From: Entomortierella parvispora
Lineage: Eukaryota; Mortierellomycota; Mortierellomycetes; Mortierellales; Mortierellaceae
Reading direction: 5' to 3'
Length of the DNA: 64,000 nt
NCBI GenBank assembly: GCA_963573315.1
Contig: OY752145.1
Coordinates: forward strand, 558,001 to 622,000
Each line of letters begins with the position of its first letter. Position 1 is the stretch's first letter. Below the pieces are notes generated by a model. The model did not search any database and was not told the origin of the DNA. It saw nothing but the letters and a program-made list of their open reading frames with translations. Below are positions 1 through 10,242 of this stretch, piece by piece. The translations under genes and the position numbers were made by a program.

Positions 1-121
1 CCAGTGCACCAATGGCACCACTAAAAACTCCAGAGGCGCGTAAAAAAAATCATAGTCGTTCTTCTCTCGCTTTTTTTTTTACGCAACTTATGAGTTTTAG
101 GTGGTGCCACTGGTGCACTGG
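1..121. mobile_element. 121-bp foldback (MITE-like or transposon-end hairpin)
   Basis: The outer arms at 1-26 and 95-121 are near-perfect inverted repeats (CCAGTGCACCA(A/G)TGGCACCAC type). Inside them, further complementary stretches continue the stem: an A-run at about 38-49 faces a T-run ending ACGC at about 70-83, and AAACTC faces GAGTTT. The whole segment can fold as one long hairpin. The CAGTG-like ends recall hAT-type termini, but no target-site duplication can be tested because the window begins here. It could be an independent non-autonomous element, or the end of the nuclease-bearing element to its right. Confidence 0.6.
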
Positions 122-642
122 TGTCCTGTCTATTCAATAGAATAAATCTGGTCAATAAGAGAGGGGCTTTAGAGAGAGTGAGAGTCAGTGCGCTTCTTCG
201 GAACATAGCCTCCCTGAGAACGGCTTTTGGAGAGGCTGGGAGGGGGTCGTTCTGGGTCTGCCAGACTCAGGCCGTACTCTTGTCTTGCTGCTCCCCAGAG
301 GAATAAAAAGAAATCAAAACAGCAGTCAGGCTCTGTCGTCGGCAGCTGGTGTGGATCTGAGTGAACAATTGGGCGTTGGCACAAGAGTCAGGCTTTTTAA
401 AAAACAGTGTGCGACTCCTCTCTAACTGGGTGGCCACTGGGAGCCAAGGGGCAGACACCTGCTTGGTCGAGCATTTTTATTTCTGTGGGCGGAGAGAGGA
501 CTATTCTCTAGAGAGCGACCAGGGGTGCCAGCAGGGCCAGACGTGCTTTTTAAAAACAGGCTGTGTGCTACCAGTCCTGCGGATTCAGGCCGGTCCAGCG
601 AGTTTGGACTGCCATCCAGATCTGGGACGACCCCCTAACTAA
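122..642 (-). other. 3' flank of the Fanzor-type gene; candidate guide-RNA locus
   Basis: There is no convincing gene here. In known Fanzor and TnpB loci the guide (omega/fRNA) is encoded at or just beyond the 3' end of the nuclease gene, toward the element end, so this stretch (read on the minus strand) is where it would lie. Visible structure includes a twice-occurring module containing CTTTTTAAAAA(A)CAG followed by TGTGYG, at about 392-418 and 544-575. There is also a CTCTAGAG palindrome near 507-514, and GGTG(G)CCA-type motifs near 429 and 524 that resemble the arms of the foldback at 1-121. The RNA itself is inference. Confidence 0.3.
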
Positions 643-3389
643 CTATGCGTTTTCGGCGCAGATATTTGTATTTGCGGAGGTTGAGATGGCTGGGCGACAC
701 AGAGGAAGGGGTCTTGAAAGCGTTTGGATCCATGCCTCACCTGCTGTGGCAATGTTCTGCGCCCCAATAACGTCGCGGTGGAGCCATCTTTTGCACGCAA
801 GGCATACGCACGACCGCATCGTGGGCTTCGCCAGTCGTGAAGAAATTCCTGTCTCCAAGCAGCTTGGGCAAATGCTGGATGTGAGATATTCATCGACTAG
901 TACCACGATGTGGCCAGCTGCTGTGGCCTATATCCATGATATTACAAGATCGTCAGCGTCTTTCAAAAAGTTGGGGACAAAGAAGACAAGCTATTGTAAA
1001 ATGAAAATTAAAAACTCTTACCTTCTGTGCGAATATTGCCTTGAATGTTTCATGCGGAGAGCTGAAGTTGATTCCAGTTCGAAACGATCCGTTACCGTAA
1101 CAGAACAATGTTTTGGAATGGCACTCTTTCAGGATAGCATCGACAGCCTGGTTAACCTCTGCCCGTTTTGCCTTCTTTAGCGACCACGCCATCCGTTTCA
1201 CCCGTTTGCTAGAGTGAAACTCGTGTAGTATCTCTTGCGCTTGGAAAAACTTCTTCGTTGAATTCTCGATGTCTTCGACCTTGGCATGCTGTCTTGGCGG
1301 CAGCGTGTTCTGGATACCCGCAATACTTGGAAAGGAAACGCCGTTGTTGTGAAGGGAGTCATCTTCCTTTGCCCACAATCGACCTTCGACAAGCTGATCT
1401 TCTGTGACAAAAATCCTCCGAGAGGTCATCTCATTCATCTTTTCTCGGTGTGAGAACACGGGTTGATAAAGGGATTTCCTATTGATCGCCAGGTTCTTTG
1501 CTTTCACTCCGGGCCGGAGGGTCGTAGATGATGCGGTGGCGTCCGAGACCGTTCGTGGATCCCTTACTATCTGACAGAAGGCTGCAGTGTTGACTTCGCC
1601 AGGGTCAATACCCCATACCTCAATGTCATCGACGGAAGAGACCTTAAATTCGCGCAATATCGACTCTGTTGTGGGGAACCTCTTCTCGATTCGATAGATT
1701 GGCACGAATTTTGTCTGCTTTCGATGGGGCTTTGTGGTATCGTAGCAATTGATATTGAGCTCGGTTCCGTTTGTTGAAAATAAGTTGTTGATTGCATATC
1801 TGGGTGGGTGTTTGTTGCAGTCTGAGGGAAGGCGAGCTGTAGGGAATGTTGGCGGGGTACTGGCACAAGGAATGTTCCTTTCTCTGCTGTCCACGACCTT
1901 TGCAATATGCTTGAACTTTTGGTCGACAAACGCTTCGAGGATGGGTGATGAAAATACCTCTGGGTGGCTTTCAGCAAGAGCAGCCATAGTTGTTGTACGT
2001 CGACCATAGGGTGTCTGCCAGACTGACTTTGATCTCTTTATCTCCTGCGGATTTCCATAAAATAAGATCCTGGTCAGTTCGCCGTAGCGCGTTTCAATGA
2101 GCTTCGTGGCGTCTTTTGCTGACATGATTTTGGAGGTCGCCTCGGCTGCTGGATTGGGCCGTTTCTTGGAAGTTGTCCATAAAATACCGGGAAGAGCCCT
2201 CTCTTCAAATGTGACAAAGGGGTCCTTGAACTGATGGCAGAGGCCGAATATAGGCATCATGGAGGGGGGGAGTTGAGATGCAACTGCCCACCATCGTCTC
2301 AGATGACCTTTCTCAAATCGGAATTTGGGATCTTCATCCTCGTCGTCTACGTCCTCGTTTTCCTCATCCTCTTCCACCTCTTCCTCATCATCGACGTCGA
2401 TGTCGTCGTCATCGCCGTTCTCGGACGCCTTTGAGCCTTTCAGTCCACCTGGAGGGATGTCGGCTTCAGACCAGCCACATTTTAACATCTATTCTCAGCA
2501 GGAGTCGAGTTTTGAGCGTCAGCAACGTAACTATGATGCATAATATGAATATATACGACAATAAGATACAGACATAAAGAAACTTACCCGAGCTCCTACA
2601 GTAAATGGTATGTCCCGAAAGTGCTTCCGAAGCTGAACGCTGAATTCGGCTGCAGCATCGACGATGAGTCGTCGGAGACAGATCTGGTCCTTATTGACAG
2701 GCCGAAAGCCTGGGAGGATTTCCTTTAAACGCTCGAATGCAGCTTCCGCTATCCTCTTGGCAGCCTTGGTTTTTTCTTTCACTGTTTTAGGACCCCGATT
2801 GTCGATTTTTCCATTCAGTATTAGCGAAAACAAGTACTTTACGATGGCAGTACCCGCCGACTTGTCCAATATCAGATCAACTCCGTCCTCCCCGGCATCA
2901 TCAGCCGGTGTCCTTTGCTTCAGCAGAGCATCGTATACGATAATGTCAAGTACCCGACATACGTACATCCTCGCCTCGGCGATGGTGGAGACCGCGGCCG
3001 CGATCCTGCTTGCGATTTTTTTGAAATCGTTGTCGTTCAATCGTTGTAGTGTTCGACCTCTCTCACTTGCTGGTAAAAGTGCCCGTCGCAAGCAACCCTG
3101 GATGCTACCTAACGTTTGAGTAGAGGTTGCGAATGATTTTGCGAATCCAGTCTTCAGTGAAACAACATCAGACTTTGGCTTTGTCGGCTTCCTGCACTTT
3201 TTCTTTTTCTTTTTTGGACCAGGCTCCTTATCCGAGTCGGCTTTCTTTGCCGAGTTAGTTGTCGCTGTTCTGACGCGGGGCTCAGGGATCGTCATCTTTA
3301 GAAGCTCAGACTCCTCGACGTTGGGAGCGTTCAAGATGTTCACGGATCTAACCACATATCGCTGTTGGTTATCCAATCGCGATTTGAAT
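643..3389 (-). other. Fanzor portion (helical N-part, RuvC, zinc ribbon)
   Basis: This part covers exons 3-5 of the fusion gene. It begins after the XPG region with a Lys/Arg-rich segment, then a helix-rich region (about 3150-2590), an Asp/Glu tract (about 2415-2320), and a segment containing TTKPHRKQTKFVPIYRIEK that precedes RuvC-I at 1590-1612. The GNG at RuvC-II is at about 1090-1096. The exon 5 zinc ribbon and RuvC-III lie at about 895-750. The order is that of Fanzor1/TnpB proteins. The reading frame within this part is open throughout, unlike the XPG part. Confidence 0.85.
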
Positions 3390-5161
3390 CTATGTTGACA
3401 AAAAAAAAGGGGGAAATGAATAAGAGATAAACTATCCAACAAAAGAGTACAAGGTCGTCCAAGTTCAGTTAATAATCAAACTTACTGTGATTGTCTCCAC
3501 TTCTTGTGCTTATCCTCTGTCCGCTTGGTCTTGAACCTATCCCTCCGTTGCTGCTGTCGTAATTGGGATCTTGTAAGGCCATGATGTGTGGAGGCTGACG
3601 GGGGTGCAGATTCCATGTTCATGTCGGCGATCATGTCCGAAAGCCCGCTCGTCGATATTTGATCAGAGGGTGGACGTGATGTCAAAGAGTTGGTGTGGTT
3701 TCTGGACTGCCGGCGTTGTTGCTGCTGCAGGTTTTTGCGTGAATAGAGCTCCTGTAATATCTTGGCAATGGTTTCGTGAGAACATGGACTTTCATCGTTT
3801 GGTTGAGGCGGCTCTACCATGGGGGTTTCGGTCCTCTCAACAAACGCCGTAATTGAATGGATGTAATGCTCCACTTGTACATCGTTCTCCCTTTGTTGGG
3901 TCTCTTGAGTCACAGACCAGCGCTTTGATTGGGCCTTTCGCTCCCTGAGTCGATCTTTCACCTCATCGAGATAAAGCTGTATGAACGGCATGATGGCCCT
4001 GGTCCTGTCGGCATTGCTGGTAAATGTTCCCAATGGTTCCACGCTGAAAGGTCCATTTTACGAATGATATCACAGTTGGTCATGAGCCCAAAGTATGGTA
4101 TATTTCGAACATAATCGTTCGAGGTGACCACACAAGCCAATAGAAGGTGTTGCTCGGACGGGAGGTCAAGGTGATCCAGTAGCTTCTTCTTATCGTACAT
4201 CATTAGCTCCCTCGATCTACCAGCCGGCATCATCAAGCTTTGAATGCCTTCGTAAACCATAAGGTCACTGTCTGAAGTCACAATGACAGTGGAGTCGGGA
4301 GCACTATCTTGGCATACTCGTGCGAGGCATGTGTCGGCTTGATAGGTGCAATAGTGGATGGTCCAACCAAGTTCATGCAAGACGGGTAGAATATCGTGGT
4401 GAAGAGTTTGTCGAGGTAGGCGGTAGACATTCTTACAAGCGCGGAATAGTTGTTTACTTGGCTTAGTTCCAGGATTGTCGACTTTGGCCTCCAGACCATC
4501 CAGAGACTTTCGAAGATACTGATTCCTCCGTCGATGTTCCTGTCTCTTTTGTTCTGATGCCTCACCATCAACGTGAAGCACTGTGAGATCTTTGTTGAAT
4601 AAGTTGGAGAAGACATCATCCAGTATGTATCCAATAGCTCGAAAGTTCTACATAGTTCAATGCATGCAATCACAATTAAGGACAAGAAGGCGGCTTTTGC
4701 TACAGTGACGAACAACTTTGTTCATGTCTTACCTGCTGATCCTTCTTGCTTTCGAAATTGGAGAGACCATCAGGACTTATGAAAATGTTTTTGTGGTCAC
4801 ATCTGGCGAGGACATTCTCAAGTAATTCAGTGAAGGTCTGCTCGGGACCAATAGGAATGGAGTCGTTGGGAGGTGGGCCGTGCATGGAAGTAGGGCTGTG
4901 TTCAGCTGCATTTTTTCTTTTCCGCGAGCCTGTTGTTGTGATATTGGTCTCAAATTCCAAATCTGGCACGAGCGCAGAGATTGCAGAGCTTGACCAGGCT
5001 TTCCTCGTGTCGCTTTGGAGAACCCCAAATCCTCTTGTCTGCACAAGACGAAAAAAGCAGGCCAAGAAATCCACGTGGACGGGCTTTGTTGACCCCTTCA
5101 AGGGTTGCCCAGCTATTGCCCCACTTTCTCGCAGCGCCTTGGGAAGGCCGCGGATTCCCAT
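643..5161 (-). CDS. XPG/FEN1-like nuclease fused to a Fanzor (TnpB/Cas12-like) nuclease; one frameshift
   Basis: Proposed exons: 5161-4733, 4647-3486, 3389-2588, 2488-1022, 927-643. The introns have GTAAGA/GTAAGT-type donors and TAG acceptors, and the phases agree. Without the frameshift the protein is about 1381 aa. The N-terminus MGIRGLPKAL is the XPG-N/FEN1 start; HVD and HVDG supply the first acids. The XPG-I part has QADTCLA, TSDSDLMVY and SNDYVRNIPYFG. From about residue 530 a basic linker leads into a Fanzor region: an acidic patch, RuvC-I GIDPGE (D about 1093), GNG at RuvC-II (about 1264), VDEY (E about 1300), a CPSC...CLAC zinc ribbon, and HRDVIGAQNI (D about 1339). In known Fanzors the RuvC-II acid is replaced and a nearby glutamate serves instead, which matches. 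The frame slips by 1 nt near 4025 (after KMDLS), so this copy is probably damaged unless it is a sequencing error. If the exon 3486/3389 junction were wrong, these would be two genes; the ideal splice sites and phase argue for fusion. Confidence 0.8.
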
Positions 5162-5592
5162 TGCTGATGTCCCAAAAATAGAAATATGTGAGTAATGTTG
5201 GAGTGTGTCAATGCAAAGGCTGTCACAATTGTTGCATGCAAACATACGTCCGTGTGGCCAAAGGGGTTCACCTCTTTCCGTGAATGGGGAAACGCACAGC
5301 TGTTTAATTTGGATGCGTGATTAGAGAATAACGGACTAGGGCTTGTTGGTAGGGCGTGTCTTTGCGCGATGTGGATGGGTGGTGAGACGTGGCAAGGAAG
5401 AAAGCCGAGGCAACTTGTCGCGTAACGCGAACATGGCGACGCTCTCAAAAACAGTCACAAAAAACCAGGTCAATGTCCCTGGTGGCTTAGAAGTGCAGAG
5501 CCAAGCCAAGAGGAGCCATTTGCAGCATGGAAAGCGAATGTACCTGAACGGCCAGGGTCCATATTCAAAGTAATTATAATAACCACACTTGT
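5162..5592. other. Spacer between the fusion gene and the transposase
   Basis: This holds the promoter and leader of the XPG-Fanzor gene and the 3' end of the piggyBac gene, both on the minus strand. I see no further coding region and no clear terminal inverted repeat or TTAA-flanked end here, so nothing marks a boundary between two separate elements. Confidence 0.5.
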
Positions 5593-7428
5593 TCAAGACT
5601 GATACTCTCTGAAGCAGTGGCGATCCTTGTTCACACAGAGTGGAGCTTGGCATACCTGGCACCAGAGGTTACTCTGCTTTGGGCCACTTTGCTCCATGAA
5701 GATTTTATTGGTTCGATACTTCCAAGAACACAGAAGACATGTCGCCCGTTGCGCTCGGTGGGTAACAAGATGATCGGCATCTGAGAATCGGTCATCTGAG
5801 AGAACAAATGTATTGTCAATCCTTGGTCGTTTTGATGTCCACGCGCCCAGCGCTTCCTCTTCATTAGGTCCGTGGCGGAGACATCTTTTCTTGTTATTGA
5901 CAGAATTGATCAGTCCCCAGATCAAACTATTGCGAAGCTGTTTATGTCGAAGAAGAGATCCTTTCCGCCTTGAGATCATGTAGCTGTTAATGATTGTTAT
6001 ATCCAGTAACCAGAAAAAGATGGGCATCCAGTTTCGACGAGGTGTTTGTTGTGTGCTGTGGTGCGATCGAAGTTGATTAGCAATGTCTACACCTCCCATA
6101 TGGTTATTGTAATCGTCGATGACCTTGAGGACCTTGAGATGTTTCCTGCTGCATGTTCCAAAAACCCTCTGCACCTTAGCGCCATTAGCGCTTGTATTAC
6201 GAGGCTTGCGCCTCTCTCGAATAACCTCCCACTCATCTCCCATCATTCCATGAATTGTGGTGAGCATGGTTACTGGGCCATTGTCCTGCCAAAAAACTGC
6301 CAGCACTCCATCAATTACGGCGCCAGACCGCGTATCCCAATTCAACTTAGCACTCCTGTCCACCAGCAACTCTTTGGGGATTCCAGCTTGTCGTCGTGCT
6401 GTCCCACAGGCTCCAACATTCATGTTTCGAAAGTGTTGAAATAGCTTTACACTGGTGAAGTAGTTATCCATGAAGACCCTGAACTGCAAATGTCGTGGGA
6501 GTTGTTGGACGAGGTGATTGACGACATTTCCTGTTTGAGTAAGTCCTGGCACTTGGGCGACGCGAGTCTTCTCGACTCGAGAGGTGGGAATGAAAGCATA
6601 GGTATACCCTGCATCGCAAAGGGAAAAGAACTTGAATCCTTCGGGTATTGGTTTGTTCTTCATTCGAACCGTATGAGCGCTGCGGCCTGAGAAGCGTATC
6701 ATCATCTCGTCAACAGAGACATTCGATGACGGGACATAGTGTCGCTTTGAGATATCTTGGACCCGAGAGAGCAAAGGCTCCAGCTTGCTCCAATAAGGTT
6801 ACTTTGGGGCGGATACATCAGACACATGGATGTAGTGCTTGATTTGATCGTAGCGAGTAAGTGACATGAACTTGGATATGTCGTGGATCGGGTCTTTGCG
6901 ATCGGTGTTCCAGCATGCTTTTGATTTCATTCTATGTATCCCAATGTAGATCGTCAGTGCAAGCCAGATAACAAGTTCGTTCCTTGTGATAGACTTCCAA
7001 GCACGACCAACGGAGCCATCACTCTTTTCAGCTGCATACGAGTTCGTATTGGCGACAATCGTATCAAGTATGTCATCCGAAAAGAGAAGACGGAAGATCG
7101 TAACTGGTGCTGGAATCGTGTCGTTGAAAATATCTGGTAAGATGATCAAGATGACCCTGGCATGATGAGTCGGTAGGATCAACGGCTCAAATGCTGGTGG
7201 ATCTGGGAGCTTCAGTGCCACTGAATTTCTCCTCTTTCTCCCTCGCCTGGCCTTTGCTGCTACTTGCCCAAGAGCCAAGTCTTCCTCGTCTTCATTCAGG
7301 CCGCACCACTCGTTGTCCTGTTCTCCTTGAATATCATGACTTCTGTACTGGACTACGTGATCGACTACGTCAATGTTGCCTTGGTGGTCGCTTGGAATCT
7401 CTCCATCTCCAACCCATGTTTCATTCAT
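5593..7428 (-). pseudogene. piggyBac-type (DDE_Tnp_1_7) transposase interrupted by one in-frame stop
   Basis: This is a cut-and-paste DDE transposase of the piggyBac/PGBD family, which targets TTAA in known members. The reading frame from ATG 7428 runs 209 codons to TAA at 6799-6801. It then continues in the same frame to 5593, about 610 codons in all. The TAA falls between HVSDVSAPK and PYWSKLEPLL, in the middle of the conserved domain. The catalytic aspartates are visible in NVSVDEMMIRF, FRVFMDNYF and MGGVDIANQL. The C-terminus has the cysteine-rich zinc module (CLLC, WCQVC, CVNKDRHC). Everything else looks intact, so this is a recently inactivated copy or a sequencing error. No intron can remove the stop, because no acceptor lies at a workable distance. 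It lies 431 bp upstream of the nuclease fusion on the same strand. Confidence 0.9.
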
Positions 7429-8806
7429 GATTGGTTCATAACTTATGATTTTATGATTTAATAAAATTTAATTTAACTTTTATCCTGGCTTTCTTAATAT
7501 GAACAAGGGTGTGTGGCTGCACTTTTATTCAGCGTTGCTTTTATTCGAGACTAAGATGGACCGCAAATTTGCCCAACTGACAGTCCAAGGGATATTCACA
7601 GTCCAAGGGATATTCAAAGGCTAGAGGAAAAGATTTGTTATGGAAGATGAAGATGACGATAAAGACGAGGATCCCAATCCCAACCCAACTATCTAGTCAC
7701 CGATCTGCACACAGGCCCGAGGTGAGGTATCTTTGGAGTGGGGCATTCGCCCTCACGCATCGGGTTTGACCCCGAATACGACCCCTAACCAGACAATATA
7801 CCCTCAGCGCCAACAGAAGCGGCCCCCCACACACCACACATGCTTTAAACTAAATGGAAGGGGGAAAAGGAATGTCTTTCTTGCGAGACGAACTCGTGGT
7901 TCTTGGGGCGCTGTTGAAGGAAGCTCAAGGCCGAGAACAGGGCCTTGCTTGCTTGAACGCAGAGAGCAGTCGTCAAGATTTCTTAGTTCTTGATGGCGTG
8001 CCAACAAAATGGATGGAAGACAGACAGTTCAAACGGCAGGGCACGAGGAAGGGGCCAAATGTGCCGAATGAAGGAGGGCGGGCAGGCAGGCATAACGAGG
8101 TAGGTGGCCTCGTTGCCAAGGAAGAGCCAAACCAAGGAGGATAGCAGGAAGCAAGACGCAGTTGAAGCGCGCCAGGGATGGTCCAAGTCTCGAACGGGTC
8201 GACCTCTGGAGATGTGCTAGACCTCTGAAGAAGTGCAAGACCCGCGAGTAGTTGCGAGAACCAAACCATGTCAGCAACCCGCATCGAGTTCAAGCAAGCG
8301 CAAAAAGAGAGCAGTCGCGAGAACCTCTTGGTGGCGTAGGGCCTGTGCCAATGTCTTGTCTTGTCGCGCATGTAATGCGAGAAGGGGTGGGCCAATGAAC
8401 CGAATGCAGAGCGGTCATTCTTGATGGCGTAACGGGCAGAGGCTTCATTGCCGGAAGGAGGCCGGGCCAAGGACAGCGGCACAAAAGGTGGCATGGCTCG
8501 AGGTCGCAAAGGAGGCAACCGAGGTCTTGACTTAGTGGCAAGGGATGGTCTTTGAGGGAAGCTTGCTTGGGGGTCACCGAGAGGGGCGGCTTGGACCGAG
8601 GCAAGAGACCGATGGTTCTCGACGGCAGTGGATGTCCGACATGGCAGGCAGAGGAGGATTGGGCCCGGTAGTTTGTGCTTTGAGGTGGCTTTGGAAAGGA
8701 GGAGAGGATTGTGGTGAAGAACAGGAAAAAAGAAGGGTGGGAGAGGGCCATTATTTATGGATTTGGGAGGGCGGGGGACCCGATCCAGCGCTCTTTTTCC
8801 CCGTCG
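7429..8806. other. Gene-poor, repeat-rich stretch
   Basis: I see no supportable gene. AT-rich sequence (7440-7500) follows the transposase start. From about 7850 to 8700 the sequence is purine-rich on the plus strand, with scattered diverged repeats such as AGAGAGCAGTCG (7961 and 8307) and TTCTTGATGGCGT (about 7987 and 8418). The long open frames here have biased, low-quality composition and no recognisable domain, so I treat them as chance or decayed repeat DNA. Confidence 0.5.
7581..7616. repeat. 18-bp perfect tandem duplication
   Basis: The unit CAGTCCAAGGGATATTCA occurs twice without spacing, at 7581-7598 and 7599-7616. It lies about 150 bp beyond the transposase start and could be a relic of element excision or replication slippage. 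Confidence 0.9.
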
Positions 8807-8813
8807 TATAAAA
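8807..8813 (+). promoter_or_regulatory. TATA-like box
   Basis: TATAAAA is followed by a pyrimidine-rich tract (about 8835-8925), the usual layout of a fungal start region. ATG codons follow at 8951 and 8994. It would serve the weak candidate gene at 8994. Confidence 0.35.
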
Positions 8814-8993
8814 CACATGCAAATTTCGTTATTTCCTCTCTTTTCCAACTGTTTCCTTCACCTTCCGTCCCCTTTCCTGCCCTTGTCCCCTCCCTTTGCC
8901 ACCATCCTTATCCCATCTGTTCATGTGAATCAACCCGTTATCGCCCACCAATGTTTACCGCTATGGTCCCTCCTGCGTTTCCTTTTTGGTAAA

Positions 8994-9375
8994 ATGTCCC
9001 GAAAACGACACAGAATGTAAGCAACTTCTCTCCTTCGAATCTCGACCAAGAATGGTCGTAGACATGCGCCGCGCATGGCGGAATGGGTGCAATCGGGGAC
9101 GAGGATTCATCCTGTTCATTTGTATTCGCACCCTGGCACGCTCCATCCCTTCAAAAGTCGGTATCCTCAGCTTCACATATGAAAAAAAAGATGACTCGGG
9201 AGAGGCCAAAGCACCCAAAGACGAACCAATGGAGGACATCCAAGGGCCGGAGAACAGGTTTGTCTACTCTTTCTCTCTGACTCAGGACCGAGGAGGTCTG
9301 ACTCGGGACCGGGAGGCTTGGCAAGAGGAAGACGCGACTCTAGCAGGAGGGATATGGGAGCGGTCATGGTCCTAG
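8994..9375 (+). CDS. Possible small spliced gene, unknown function
   Basis: I do not recognise this protein. A reading is possible with exon 1 at 8994-9016 (starting MSRKRHR) and an intron 9017-9170 with donor GTAAGC and acceptor CTCAG. Exon 2 at 9171-9375 is in phase and gives about 75 aa. The product begins basic and continues FTYEKKDDSGEAKAPKDE, charged and probably disordered. It ends in an imperfect internal duplication (LTQDRGG, LTRDREA) encoded by a tandem DNA repeat at about 9278-9318. The TATA box at 8807 and the pyrimidine tract support transcription. It may equally be spurious or have further exons. Confidence 0.25.
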
Positions 9376-10242
9376 AAAACGCGTCTTTTTTCACGCGTTT
9401 CACGCTATTAGTTGGGCCTTTTTTCTCTTTTTTGGCTCTGCCGTGCTGTCCTGGGCCGGTTCTTTGTCTGGATTAGGTCAGAAACCAACATTTACACCAG
9501 CAGACGTGACGCAGCAAAATGCCCGAGAATGAACATGGAAAGCACATTAGCCGCAGGAGCAAATGAAGGACATCAGGAACAAATGAAGCTTTAGAACAGG
9601 AATGAGTCATGTTCATTTGAGACGCGTCAGCAGCTCTTATGACCCCAGCATTGAGCATGGGTCGCCACATCTCTGCCATGGAGCGGACAGTACGTAGGAT
9701 ACAATGAGCCACCACAATGGCAGACTCTTGAATCGGGAATGCAGGCATCAAGAGTTTTCAGTAAGTGGTCAACTCCTCAATAAAATCAAGTGGCTTTCGT
9801 TTCGTAAGTACGTGGGTTCTGTAATAGTGTTTGTAAGGTCTCTTCGTGAGATGGACTGTGCTACCGGGACCGGGGGCCATTTTGTCCTGGTTCGATTTTG
9901 ACCTACTGCACTGTACTCTGACCTGGGGATCTCCGGGCTGGTTCTAACATCCAAGAGCAGGTCCAGAGTTGGGCGCGGCGTGTAACACGCCTACATCTGA
10001 ACATCAGTCGTAGTGGCCGCCACGGCAATCACCAACTATTGACAACTGAGCCGTAGATCATAACCAAACCGCTGCTGGACTGTTGCGGAGGTTGAGAGGA
10101 TACTTTGCCAAACAATAAAGACAGACGTGCGCTTCAAAGAGTCAATGATTAGAGTTGAAAAGGTTGTTTAATGCTACGATATAACAATTAGAGGAGGGAG
10201 GTGTATATGTACAAAAAATGAAAAAGCAAAAGACCAAAGCCC
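9376..10242. other. Intergenic, no gene seen
   Basis: This contains short palindromic pieces: ACGCGT repeated at 9380 and 9394, and GGCGTGTAACACGCC near 9977. A repeated phrase (GAGCAAATGAAGGACATC, then GAACAAATGAAGC) lies near 9557-9590. The right end is the 3' region of the oxidase gene. I see no domain-bearing reading frame. Confidence 0.5.

Larger units (their letters stand above)
643..7428 (-). mobile_element. Candidate piggyBac element carrying an XPG-Fanzor cargo gene
   Basis: Transposase and nuclease genes are in tandem on the same strand, with no host gene between them. Fanzor genes are known to be carried by several DNA-transposon families, which makes a shared element plausible. 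The real ends are not located: I looked for TTAA-flanked CCC-type inverted repeats near 7440-7500 and left of 643 and found no convincing pair. The span given is only that of the two genes. The alternative is a piggyBac copy inserted next to an independent Fanzor element. Confidence 0.4.

Noticed and set aside
563-1180. 205-codon plus-strand frame
   Set aside because: It is antisense to the Fanzor zinc ribbon and RuvC-II exons and has no domain of its own.
7440-7500. Several TTAA tetramers as a possible right end of the piggyBac element
   Set aside because: No matching inverted repeat was found at a TTAA on the left side; AT-rich DNA gives TTAA by chance.
7973-8848. 291-codon minus-strand frame
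   Set aside because: It covers diverged repeats, has no domain and no splice context.
9870-9910. GGTTCGATT motif resembling a tRNA box B
   Set aside because: No box A or cloverleaf can be formed around it.
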